13,265 nucleotides of DNA from Muribaculaceae bacterium (GCA_029051445.1 JAIDKP010000225.1:1-13265), one strand, 5' to 3'; counted from the first letter of the stretch, positions 1 to 7,126 are shown. The notes: generated from the sequence alone by a model not told the origin. A program made the numbers and translations.

Positions 1-97
1 TGGCAATTCCTTTTACTGCAAAGTTCTGGGCTTCTGCTGTAAATGTAATGAAAAGCAGTATAAACAGTATGATACTGCGTGTGTTGAAACGTGACAT
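1..97 (-). CDS. Exported protein, N-terminal fragment (signal peptide)
   Basis: Reading the minus strand from the ATG at 97-95 gives 32 codons with no stop before the window edge. The product begins MSRFNTRSIILF and has a basic N-terminus, a hydrophobic stretch (about residues 9-19) and a likely signal peptidase I site after Ala-Glu-Ala (residues 21-23), followed by QNFAVKGIA. The start QxxxVKG after a signal peptide resembles the carboxypeptidase-regulatory-like beta-sandwich that opens many Bacteroidetes outer-membrane proteins, so an outer-membrane or periplasmic protein is plausible, but the family cannot be set from this fragment. An A-rich leader ending AAAAGGA directly precedes the ATG, and a good promoter box lies about 50 bases upstream. 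The gene is divergent from the DJ-1 gene. The signal peptide is seen; the outer-membrane role is inferred. Confidence 0.65.
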   Translation of the reverse strand, partial: MSRFNTRSIILFILLFITFTAEAQNFAVKGIA

Positions 98-147
98 TCC
101 TTTTGTTATATTTGGAAAATATAGATTATCAGTTATGCTGAATGATG

Positions 148-155
148 CAAATATA
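148..155 (-). promoter_or_regulatory. Predicted -7 promoter box (TATATTTG) for the exported-protein gene
   Basis: On the minus strand the sequence TATATTTG matches all fixed positions of the Bacteroidetes -7 consensus TAnnTTTG. A start site about 7 bases downstream (near 141) would give a leader of roughly 45 nt before the ATG at 97. The -33 region (about 172-180) is T-rich but has no clear TTG. The bases following the box (CATC) also follow the box upstream of the NlpC/P60 operon. Confidence 0.5.
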
Positions 156-187
156 ACATAATAGGTTGAAAAATATGGAATTTTTCA

Positions 188-197
188 GGGGGGGGGG
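188..197. repeat. Homopolymeric run of ten G
   Basis: Ten consecutive G residues (ten C on the minus strand) sit in the divergent intergenic region between the exported-protein gene and the DJ-1 gene. Relative to the predicted minus-strand start site near 141 the run lies at about -47 to -56, just upstream of the promoter. Runs of this length are prone to slipped-strand changes. An effect on expression is inference. Confidence 0.9.
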
Positions 198-227
198 TAA
201 ATAATTTTAAAATTTTCATTTTTTCAT

Positions 228-246
228 TTGCCGGTTGCCCCGGCAA
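228..246. other. Perfect 7-bp hairpin in the divergent intergenic region
   Basis: TTGCCGG (228-234) and CCGGCAA (240-246) form a perfect 7-bp stem with a 5-base loop TTGCC; an alternative 6-bp pairing uses GTTGCC (234-239) and GGCAAC (242-247). A T-rich stretch (260-266) follows some 13 bases later on the plus strand, too far for a standard terminator, and no plus-strand gene upstream is visible that would end here. It could be an operator or a leader structure of the DJ-1 transcript. Confidence 0.45.
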
Positions 247-351
247 CTCCATATTTTATGTTTTTTTAGAGCGATTGACGGGCGGGCGGTTGTTATTACA
301 GTTGTAGTTTTATATATTAGTAACGTGAATAAAAAGTATAATTGAAGTAAT

Positions 352-909
352 ATGAAACATTCGTATGTTTTTCTTGCCGACGGCTTCGAGGAGATCGAGG
401 CTGTCACCCCGGTAGATGTGATGCGTCGCGCCGGTCTTGACGTGAAGACAGTGTCGATAACCGACTGCCATGTGGTGACCGGTGCTCACGGAGTGAAATA
501 TACAGCCGACATGCTCATAGGGGAAGTGCCTTCGAACGACGTGCAGTGGCTTGTGCTTCCGGGAGGTATGCCCGGAGCTGAGAATCTGTATAATTGCAAG
601 GCTCTTACAGATATGTTGCTCAAGCATGCTGCTGAAAGCGGTAAGATCGCGGCTATATGCGCGTCGCCCGGCGTGGTGCTCGGTCAGCTCGGACTGCTCG
701 ACGGCAAGGAGGCGACATGCTATCCCGGTTTCGAAAGTATGCTTGGAGAAAAGTGCTTCCATGTGCCTGTGCCGGTTGTGTCGGCCGAGAATGTCGTGAC
801 AGGCAATGGCCCGGCTGCAGCGCTGCCGTTCTCCCTCGCGATAGTCGCTGCCACGCTTGGCGAAGGACACGCAAAGGAGATCGCGTCGCAGATGCAGATG
901 CCTAAATAA
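352..909 (+). CDS. DJ-1/PfpI family protein
   Basis: A 185-residue cytoplasmic protein of the DJ-1/ThiJ/PfpI superfamily, the usual length for a single-domain DJ-1. Visible family marks are the N-terminal strand then ADGFEEIEA with the conserved Glu16 (Glu18 of human DJ-1), PVDVMRRAG (20-28), LPGGMPGAENL (69-79) and the nucleophile elbow AAICASP with the reactive Cys103 (Cys106 of human DJ-1). Human DJ-1 has a His in the next conserved block; here it reads TCYPGFE with Tyr124, a form I recall from bacterial YajL-like members. Family roles include redox sensing, protein or metabolite deglycation and chaperoning; which applies cannot be told. There is no signal peptide and no strong Shine-Dalgarno before the ATG. 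The gene stands alone, convergent with the murF-alr operon and ending at a shared hairpin terminator. Confidence 0.93.
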   Translation: MKHSYVFLADGFEEIEAVTPVDVMRRAGLDVKTVSITDCHVVTGAHGVKYTADMLIGEVPSNDVQWLVLPGGMPGAENLYNCKALTDMLLKHAAESGKIAAICASPGVVLGQLGLLDGKEATCYPGFESMLGEKCFHVPVPVVSAENVVTGNGPAAALPFSLAIVAATLGEGHAKEIASQMQMPK

Positions 910-930
910 AAGCGGTTTTCAGATAAACGT

Positions 931-970
931 CGAGGCTGTGTCATATATACTATAGTACGACACAGTCTCG
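931..970. terminator. Shared terminator hairpin between convergent genes
   Basis: CGAGGCTGTGTC (931-942) pairs with GACACAGTCTCG (959-970): a 12-bp stem with one G-T wobble. The 16-base loop itself holds a 10-bp palindrome, TACTATAGTA (948-957). On the plus strand a T-rich run with TTTTATTTT follows (977-984); on the minus strand TTTTATTT lies about 18 bases after the stem. The position, 21 bases after the DJ-1 stop and 15 before the murF-alr stop, fits a bidirectional terminator, stronger for the plus strand. Confidence 0.8.
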
Positions 971-985
971 ATATCTTTTATTTTG

Positions 986-3433
986 TCATTCGCGGAAGTA
1001 GACGCGCTTGACTCGGCGCGACACCGATGTAAGAATCTCGTAAGGTATGGTGCCCAGTGTGTCGGATAGTTTTTCTACCGGCACGTTGGGCCCGAATATT
1101 TCCACGCGGTCGCCTGGCGCGCATCCGGGGCAATCGGTGACATCGATCATGCAGAGGTCCATGCAGATGTTGCCGACAGTCGGACACATGACACCACGCA
1201 CCATCATCGATGCCGCTCCGTTGCCGAAATGTCGGTCTATGCCGTCGGCATATCCGATCGGGAGTGTGGCTATGACCGAATCGCGGTGAAGCACTCCGCG
1301 TCGTCCGTAGCCTACGGTCGATCCGGCAGGCCAGCGTTTGACGGAAATCACTGTCGTGTAGAGCGCTGAGACCGGTGTGAGTCCGTCTTCGATTCCGCCG
1401 GGGAGGGTGGGTATGCCGTAAAGGCCTATGCCGAGTCGGCAACAATCCATCTGTGCCTGTGGGAAGCGCAGAATGCCGGCAGTGTTGAGTATGTGGCGTC
1501 TGAATGGACGGTCGGGCAGGCCGTCGGCCAGTATGTCGCACATTCGCGAAAATGTCGATATCTGGCTCTCGGTGTAATCATTCATGTCGAGGCAGTCGGC
1601 TGTAGCCAGATGGGAGAATGCCGACTTTACTTCCACGAGATCGGCGGGTATGCCACGCAGTTTTGCAATGAGTGCGGGCATGTTTTCCTCAACAAAGCCG
1701 AGGCGGCGCATTCCGGTCTCAAGTTTGATGTGTACGGCGGCTTTGCTTCGTGCTGTCGCTGCCGCTGCCGCGATCTCGTCGAGAAACCGGAGGTCGTAGA
1801 CGACCGGCTCAAGGTTCATTTTGATCATTCCCTCAAGGTCGTGGGTGCGCGGGTTGAGCACGATCACGCGGCATCCTACTCCATGCTCTCGCAACTGCTG
1901 CCCCTCGTCGGCCACAGCCACAGCTACGGCTTCGGCTCCCTGCAGCTCAAGCGTGTGGGCGATCTCCACTGCTCCGGCTCCGTAGCCGTCGGCCTTGAGC
2001 ATGCATATTGTACCGGTCGATGGCTTGAGGTGTGACCGGAAAAAATTGTAGTTTCTGACGATTGCGTCGAGGTTGACCTCGAGTACGGTCTCGTGTTGCC
2101 GTGCCTCGAGTTTGCCAAGCAGAATATTTATGGAAGCGGCTGCCGGCCCCGATGAGTTGATGTAGATTGTCTCGTCGGCAAAGTTGAGGTCTCCTGTCGC
2201 TGCCACAAGGTCGCTGAATGTGTCGTAGCACTCTACCGCCACGTCTTTGAGTTGAGGAGTACTGCCGAGACCTGTGATGATGAGCCGCTTTACGCCATAC
2301 TCAGAGACGAGCGACAGTGTCTCGCCGAGGTCTCTGTAGCCGCCGTAGTCGCAGGGGAGTATTGCTGTGAGCGGCTGGCCGGTGCGGGCGGCTCGGCGCA
2401 CGAAGTCGAGTGCGGGGCGCAACGACAGGGCATCGCGTGTGAAGCGGTCGACTATCACTTTGCAGTTGTTTATGCCTTCAAGCACCGTGAGGCGGGTGTC
2501 GATATGCTCAGGGACTGCGGCGGTTTTCTCCCAGTGTGTGTTATGGATATTATCGCTCTGAAGAGCATAAAGCGCGGTGAGCGTGGTGAGTAGGTTGTCG
2601 ATGTCGGCATCCGAAGAGATTGTCGTGCATACCCGGCGGCTGTCGTTGTTGCCTATGGTGATGTCGAGTATGGTGCAGTCGCAGTCCCTTGTGACTCCGG
2701 TGAGTCTCACGTCGGCATCCTTTCCGGTCTTTGTCCAGCTTATAGCTGATATGCCGGGGTTGCATTCTTTTCTGAGAGTTCCAACTCCGGCTGCGATGTC
2801 GGCATCGTCGGCGCAATAGACAATCTTTTCAGCCCGACGGGCGATGCGTAGTTTTTCGGCGATCTTTTCGCTGTGTGTGGCAAAACCGCTGTCGTGCTCT
2901 TCGGTGATATTGGTTATCACTGCCATATGCGGCTTTATGATTGCTTCAAGCCGATCCATCTCTCCCGGCTCGGAAACTCCGGCCTCAAAGATATGGCAGG
3001 TGTGGCCGGGGTGCTTTGCCGCACTGATGACCGACAGCGGTACCCCGATCTGCGAGTTGAAACTGCGCGGATTTTTTGTGGTGTTGACCGGAGCTGTCAT
3101 GCTCAGCCACTCCTTCACGATTGTTTTTCCACGTGATCCGGTTATGGCTATGATATCTCCGTGGAGTGTGTCGCGGGCTTTGACGGCGATGTCTTGCAGA
3201 AATTCCAGCGTGTCGTCGACGTGTATAAACTCGGCTCCTGACGATTTCATTTCATTCTCGCCCTCGATTTCTCGGCTTACGACAAAATGCCGCACGCCTT
3301 TGTCGAAAAGCGCGCGCACATAGTCGTGTCCGTCGCCCGCCTGGGTTGTAAGTGCTATAAATATCGTGCCGGCAGGGTCGGTGAGCGAGCGGCTGTCGGT
3401 GAGTATATGTGATGTGGAAGATAGATAATTCAT
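986..3433 (-). CDS. murF/alr: Bifunctional MurF-type ligase / alanine racemase fusion
   Basis: An 815-residue cytoplasmic fusion of UDP-MurNAc-tripeptide:D-Ala-D-Ala ligase (about 1-445) and alanine racemase (about 447-815), an arrangement known in Bacteroidetes. MurF marks: TDSRSL (12-17), P-loop ITGSRGKT (97-104), SFNSQIGVPLSV (124-135), EAGVSEPGE (150-158), NITEEH (175-180). The C-terminal MurF signatures look lost: the DSYN block reads VDRFTRD (328-334) and the KGSR block reads NSSGP (426-430). The N-terminus is also about 25 residues shorter than I recall for relatives. The racemase half looks intact: PLP lysine Lys480 in LKADGYG, Lys570 and Arg577 in KLETGMRR, RLGIGLYG (666-673), catalytic Tyr709 in VGYG, CMD (757-759). 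So D-alanine production is well supported, ligase activity less so. The ATG overlaps the upstream stop by 4 nt (ATGA), suggesting translational coupling. Last gene of the operon. Confidence 0.95.
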   Translation of the reverse strand: MNYLSSTSHILTDSRSLTDPAGTIFIALTTQAGDGHDYVRALFDKGVRHFVVSREIEGENEMKSSGAEFIHVDDTLEFLQDIAVKARDTLHGDIIAITGSRGKTIVKEWLSMTAPVNTTKNPRSFNSQIGVPLSVISAAKHPGHTCHIFEAGVSEPGEMDRLEAIIKPHMAVITNITEEHDSGFATHSEKIAEKLRIARRAEKIVYCADDADIAAGVGTLRKECNPGISAISWTKTGKDADVRLTGVTRDCDCTILDITIGNNDSRRVCTTISSDADIDNLLTTLTALYALQSDNIHNTHWEKTAAVPEHIDTRLTVLEGINNCKVIVDRFTRDALSLRPALDFVRRAARTGQPLTAILPCDYGGYRDLGETLSLVSEYGVKRLIITGLGSTPQLKDVAVECYDTFSDLVAATGDLNFADETIYINSSGPAAASINILLGKLEARQHETVLEVNLDAIVRNYNFFRSHLKPSTGTICMLKADGYGAGAVEIAHTLELQGAEAVAVAVADEGQQLREHGVGCRVIVLNPRTHDLEGMIKMNLEPVVYDLRFLDEIAAAAATARSKAAVHIKLETGMRRLGFVEENMPALIAKLRGIPADLVEVKSAFSHLATADCLDMNDYTESQISTFSRMCDILADGLPDRPFRRHILNTAGILRFPQAQMDCCRLGIGLYGIPTLPGGIEDGLTPVSALYTTVISVKRWPAGSTVGYGRRGVLHRDSVIATLPIGYADGIDRHFGNGAASMMVRGVMCPTVGNICMDLCMIDVTDCPGCAPGDRVEIFGPNVPVEKLSDTLGTIPYEILTSVSRRVKRVYFRE

Positions 3434-4404
3434 TGCTTCTCTTCTTTCAGTCGTTGTATTGCAGTTGCTATGCGTGGCGAGAGTGAGGCCAGCTCTTCGG
3501 CGAGGCGTGAGGTGGCGGCTTCAAACTCCATGTCCCGGCTATTTATTGTGCGGTGTCTAAGCCTGCGCGTCAGTGCAAGGCACCGTCGGTCGAGATCCTG
3601 CCTGTCGGCAAGATATGTCTCGGCAAAACGCTCGTAGACGTAGTCGGCTCCGACTTCCGACGGGTGCACCATGTCGGCCGCATAGAAGCGGTAGTCGCGG
3701 AGCTCGTCGGTGAATATTTCGTAGGCCGGGAAATATGCCACACGGTCGGGATGCATGGCCATGATGCGGTGGCACGCCATGATGAGCGTTGATTTCGACA
3801 GCCTGTCGGCTACGAGACCATAGGCTTTGTGACGCACCGGACTGACGGTGAGTATAATTCTCAATGACGGATTCTCCCGGGCAAGCCGGGTGATGAGTCT
3901 GTGCCAGTCGGTAGTGATATCTTCAAGTGTCAGATCGGTCAGCTCGAACTCGCTTGCGGGAAGTTTATGGCAGTTGCCGACGATCTCGCCTGTCGCGATG
4001 TACCGGAAAGCGCGTGCCGAGCCGAGTGTGACCATGAGCACGGCGTTGTCGTCGCGCAACATGCCGGCAGCACGGAGCAGGCGTGAATTGGCTCGGTCGA
4101 GCACCTCGGCCGGATCGGCCGACGAGAACTCTGAGTGGTGACTCATGAGATGCCGGATATGGGCGTGGTCTTCCACAAGCTCATCGCTGCCGTACAGCCG
4201 GCCGTCGAGTATGCGGTCGAGTGTGGCCGCCACGCTTGCCGGATTGAATAGTGTGCCCGCCGGATTGATGTCGATGTCGTATAGCCTGTCGAGCATCCGC
4301 CGTCCGATCTCTACGGCAAAACATGAGCCTATGGTCACAACCGGGGTGCTGTGGCTTAGCTGCCATGACGGCTTGTCGATATTTACCTGTGTGATCAGTT
4401 GCAT
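3430..4404 (-). CDS. GSCFA domain-containing protein
   Basis: A 324-residue protein with the name-giving motif GSCFA (26-30), preceded by a hydrophobic strand. Further blocks: FNP (53-55), VTLGSARAF (125-133), NCHK (144-147), TVSPVRH (186-192) and a C-terminal DMVHPS (244-249). The order of a Ser/Cys-containing N-terminal block, a central Asn block and a late D-x-x-H matches SGNH/GDSL-type hydrolases, with Ser27, Asp244 and His247 as candidate catalytic residues; that assignment is inference. No signal peptide or membrane segment is visible, so it should be cytoplasmic. No substrate is known to me for this family. It sits 6 bases after the OmpA lipoprotein gene and overlaps murF-alr by 4 nt, so it is co-transcribed with peptidoglycan genes. 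The C-terminus (about 265-324) is charged and probably helical. Confidence 0.9.
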   Translation of the reverse strand: MQLITQVNIDKPSWQLSHSTPVVTIGSCFAVEIGRRMLDRLYDIDINPAGTLFNPASVAATLDRILDGRLYGSDELVEDHAHIRHLMSHHSEFSSADPAEVLDRANSRLLRAAGMLRDDNAVLMVTLGSARAFRYIATGEIVGNCHKLPASEFELTDLTLEDITTDWHRLITRLARENPSLRIILTVSPVRHKAYGLVADRLSKSTLIMACHRIMAMHPDRVAYFPAYEIFTDELRDYRFYAADMVHPSEVGADYVYERFAETYLADRQDLDRRCLALTRRLRHRTINSRDMEFEAATSRLAEELASLSPRIATAIQRLKEEKQ

Positions 4405-4410
4405 AGTCTT

Positions 4411-6384
4411 TCAATAAAAGTCGACCGATGTGATCTCAAACTCGGTGCGCCGGTTGATCTGGTCGGCGGTGTCGCGTTCCTGCTCGCTTGTAAGGCTTTC
4501 GATGAACCCGGGTGTGAGCGAGGTGCCTTCAACGAATGGTGGAAACTGGCGGGCCAGACGCGGCGTGACTGTCATCGGACGTGATTTTCCATATCCTTTT
4601 GCCGTGAGCCGCCGCGGGTCTATTCCGGCTTCATCTACAAGATAGCCGACAACCGAGCGTGCGCGCCGCAGCGAGAGATCGATATTGTAGGTGTCGCTTC
4701 CTATGCGGTCGGTGTGTGCGCTCAGCTCGACTGTTATCGTAGGGTTGTCGCGCATCATCGCGGCGAGGCTGTCGAGTGCGTTGCGTGACTCGGGCCGCAG
4801 AGTCGCTTTGTCGAAGTCGTAAAAAATATTGTCAATGACTATCGGATGTCCTACCGGTGCAAGAGTGAATCCGACTTCATAAAGCGCATCTTCTTCAGTG
4901 GTGTCGGTCTTGAATTCCTGACGGGCGTTCAGATATCCCTCGGCCGATGCAAGCATTGCGTATCTTATACCGGGATCAAGCCGGAATCCAAAAGATCCGT
5001 CGTCACGCACGCGGTTGCGGCGGTCGCTGCCGTCATCTCCGACGATCCTTATCATTGCTTCAGAAACAGCATATCCGTCGGTGTCGTCGACATGTCCGGT
5101 TATGGCTATGTCGAGCTGTGGCAACCGAAATTCATATATATGGTCATATCCACGTGTGTCGCCGCGGTTTGAGCTGAAGTATCCGCATTCTCCGGTGGTG
5201 AAAACGATGCCGAAATCGTCGGAAGACGAATTGATCGGAGAGTACATATTAGATACCTTCCAGTTTCCCGGAGCGGTTCTCACGGCCTTGAATATATCGA
5301 GTCCGCCAAACCCCGGGTGTCCGTCTGACGAAAAGTACAGAGTGCTGTCGTCACGCACAACCGGAAAGACCTCGTCGCCGGGAGTATTGATTTTGTCGCC
5401 GAGGTTCACCGGTGTCCCTTTGTGTTCAAGATTTATCATCCACAGGTCATATCCTCCCGATCCTCCCGGCATGTCGCTGGAGAAGTAGAGCCGGCGTCCG
5501 TCGGGCGACACTGCCGGATGCGCGAAGTTGCAGAGGGAACCGGTTTCTGCTATTTCAAGCGGCTCCGGCTCACTCCATAGGGCATCGCTGCGTCGCGACA
5601 CCCATATCTCCAGCCCCGATGTGCGGTCGGCTTCCTGTCGGGCGCGGGTGAAATACATCGTCTGTCCGTCGGGGGTGAATGCCGGGGTTCCTTCGTCGTG
5701 TGGGCTGTTTATGTAGCCTTCGGCCGGTTCCGGTCGTGTCCATTCGTTCAGCTCGTTGCGATCAGACATCCATATGTCTCCGTTTTTCTGTCCGGTAATT
5801 CCGCTGTGTCCTGTCCCGGCTGAATGCTCGTTGGTCGATGTGAAGTAAATGCGGCTGAAGTCTTTGCCTGCAAATGCGGGGGAGTGGTCGCTGCGGTGCA
5901 TGTTGAGCATATCGGCACGCCGCACGCGGTAGCGTGTGACACTGTTGCGATCAAGTGCCATCCTGCATCCGGCAATGCCTCCGGCGGCTATGTCGTTTTC
6001 TCCGGCAATCGAGATAAAGCGGTTGTAGATTCCGAGCGCATCGGCATATTTGCCTTCGTCGTGAAGCGACTGTGCAAGTCTGAGATAAATCCCGGTGCTG
6101 TCCTGTCCGTAGCGCAAGGCATTGCGAAGCATTGCCGATGCGTTTGCCGGCCGGTTTAGCCGCGTGTAGCATGCCGCGAGCCTGAGGGCAATTTCTCCCC
6201 GACGCTTACGCTGGTTCCGCGCCGACAGATTATTGTAGGCTTTGCGATAGTTGCGCTGCGCTTCAAAATATTCTCCGCGCTCAAAATGTGTATCGGCAGT
6301 GGCGGTGCTCGTGCTCCGGCATCCTGAAAGAGTCACAGATATGACAGTGATGACTGTGAAGAGAAAACTCCGGCAGGTAACCAT
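4411..6384 (-). CDS. PorE-like lipoprotein: TPR, PD40 propeller, CRD and OmpA domains
   Basis: A 657-residue outer-membrane lipoprotein. The N-terminus has a hydrophobic segment and a lipobox LSGC with Cys22; the following residues are not acidic, so a surface-export signal is absent and a periplasm-facing anchor is likely. Domains in order: TPR-like helices (about 33-145), WD40/PD40-type beta-propeller repeats with PAFTPDG, AVSPDGRRLYFSS and LYFSSDG (about 165-415), a carboxypeptidase-regulatory-like domain (about 425-510) and an OmpA C-terminal peptidoglycan-binding domain (about 515-655) with FDKATLRPES, AHTDRIG (Asp559), LSLRRA and NRRTEFEI. This order is that of PorE, the peptidoglycan-binding component of the type IX secretion machinery in Porphyromonas, but paralogues occur without that system. 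Here it lies in a peptidoglycan operon and its ATG shares one base with the stop of the NlpC/P60 gene. A structural peptidoglycan tether is the safest reading. Confidence 0.92.
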   Translation of the reverse strand: MVTCRSFLFTVITVISVTLSGCRSTSTATADTHFERGEYFEAQRNYRKAYNNLSARNQRKRRGEIALRLAACYTRLNRPANASAMLRNALRYGQDSTGIYLRLAQSLHDEGKYADALGIYNRFISIAGENDIAAGGIAGCRMALDRNSVTRYRVRRADMLNMHRSDHSPAFAGKDFSRIYFTSTNEHSAGTGHSGITGQKNGDIWMSDRNELNEWTRPEPAEGYINSPHDEGTPAFTPDGQTMYFTRARQEADRTSGLEIWVSRRSDALWSEPEPLEIAETGSLCNFAHPAVSPDGRRLYFSSDMPGGSGGYDLWMINLEHKGTPVNLGDKINTPGDEVFPVVRDDSTLYFSSDGHPGFGGLDIFKAVRTAPGNWKVSNMYSPINSSSDDFGIVFTTGECGYFSSNRGDTRGYDHIYEFRLPQLDIAITGHVDDTDGYAVSEAMIRIVGDDGSDRRNRVRDDGSFGFRLDPGIRYAMLASAEGYLNARQEFKTDTTEEDALYEVGFTLAPVGHPIVIDNIFYDFDKATLRPESRNALDSLAAMMRDNPTITVELSAHTDRIGSDTYNIDLSLRRARSVVGYLVDEAGIDPRRLTAKGYGKSRPMTVTPRLARQFPPFVEGTSLTPGFIESLTSEQERDTADQINRRTEFEITSVDFY

Positions 6385-7088
6385 CAGTCCATGAACGACG
6401 ATAAAATAGAGTCGGTCTTTTCTGTGACCGCGTTGTCGAGATCCTCTATTGTGATGCCCGAATGCAGTGTGCGGCGTGGCATCTCGGCCGGTGATGTTCC
6501 GTCGAGAGCTTTCAGGACTCGCCCCGACGAATGGTAATATTTTTTATAATATGCTTCGCTGAGCGCACTCTTGATTACTCCCCGGCTTTCAGATGCATGT
6601 ATCATCTCTCCTTCTCCAACGTAGATGCCTACATGTGATACTTTTCCGCTCTTTTTCATGGAGAAGAACACGAGGTCGCCCGGAAGAAGCGATGAGGCGC
6701 TCACTGCCTTGCAGTATTGCTGCTGCTCCCATGATGACCGCGGCAGTTTCACATTCATGACACTGCGGTATATCTCCCAGACCAGCCCGGAGCAGTCGGT
6801 TCCCGACTTTGAGTGACCTCCGTAGCGGTACTTGGTGCCTATCCATGAAAATGCTTCTGCCACTACCGGCGACAGGTCGGCGCCATAACGGTTTGTGTGC
6901 TTGCCTGTGTCCAGCTCTTTTTTGGGGGCAGATACAGGTCTGCTTTTTTCGGAGGCATAGTAGATATCGTCGTTCCGGTAGTTGCCGCGTGAGACAGAGT
7001 GGCGCCCCGATCCGCAGGATGTCACTGTGGCTGCAAGCAGGCATGCCATAAGCAATGTTATGATGTTCAGGTGTTTGTTTGCAGACAT
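6384..7088 (-). CDS. NlpC/P60 family lipoprotein (cell-wall peptidase)
   Basis: A 234-residue lipoprotein: signal segment NIITLLMACLLAA, then TVTSC with Cys25 as lipid-attachment site. A low-complexity linker (about 26-70) leads to an NlpC/P60 domain (about 70-195) with the catalytic triad visible as Cys99 in GTDCSGLVW, His152 in SHVGIYVG and His164 in MIHAS; LPGDLVFF is also typical. Such enzymes cleave peptidoglycan stem peptides, usually the gamma-D-Glu to diamino-acid bond, in the periplasm. The frame stays open to an ATG at 7193, but I chose the ATG at 7088 because it puts the lipoprotein signal at the N-terminus and because the predicted promoter (7145-7152) lies between the two starts. 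First gene of the envelope operon; its TGA overlaps the next ATG by one base. The last 40 residues are a tail of unknown role. Confidence 0.92.
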   Translation of the reverse strand: MSANKHLNIITLLMACLLAATVTSCGSGRHSVSRGNYRNDDIYYASEKSRPVSAPKKELDTGKHTNRYGADLSPVVAEAFSWIGTKYRYGGHSKSGTDCSGLVWEIYRSVMNVKLPRSSWEQQQYCKAVSASSLLPGDLVFFSMKKSGKVSHVGIYVGEGEMIHASESRGVIKSALSEAYYKKYYHSSGRVLKALDGTSPAEMPRRTLHSGITIEDLDNAVTEKTDSILSSFMD

Positions 7089-7107
7089 GATTGCTGTTGT
7101 CAGATTT

Positions 7108-7125
7108 TTGCCGGTATGTTGCCGG
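7108..7125 (-). repeat. Two TTGCCGG repeats, 11 bp apart, in the operon leader
   Basis: TTGCCGG occurs at 7108-7114 and 7119-7125 (CCGGCAA on the transcribed minus strand), one helical turn apart, between the predicted start site of the NlpC/P60 operon and its ATG. The same heptamer forms both arms of the hairpin at 228-246. A role as a protein-binding site is only a guess. Confidence 0.4.
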
Positions 7126-7126
7126 C

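Noticed and set aside
228..266. Hairpin plus T-run as an intrinsic terminator
   Set aside because: The T-run is 13 bases away from the stem and no plus-strand gene upstream is visible that would end there.
216..407. A 63-codon minus-strand frame crossing the DJ-1 start region
   Set aside because: It overlaps the DJ-1 coding start, contains the intergenic hairpin and shows no family features.
310..870. A 186-codon open frame on the minus strand opposite the DJ-1 gene
   Set aside because: It is antisense to a clearly conserved coding frame, has no family likeness and arises from the codon bias of the real gene.
1493..2035. A 180-codon plus-strand frame inside murF-alr
   Set aside because: It is antisense to the conserved racemase domain; its composition is not that of a globular family I recognise.
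2844..3323. A 159-codon plus-strand frame with some hydrophobic stretches opposite the MurF domain
   Set aside because: The opposite strand carries the recognisable MurF P-loop and other motifs; this frame is a shadow.
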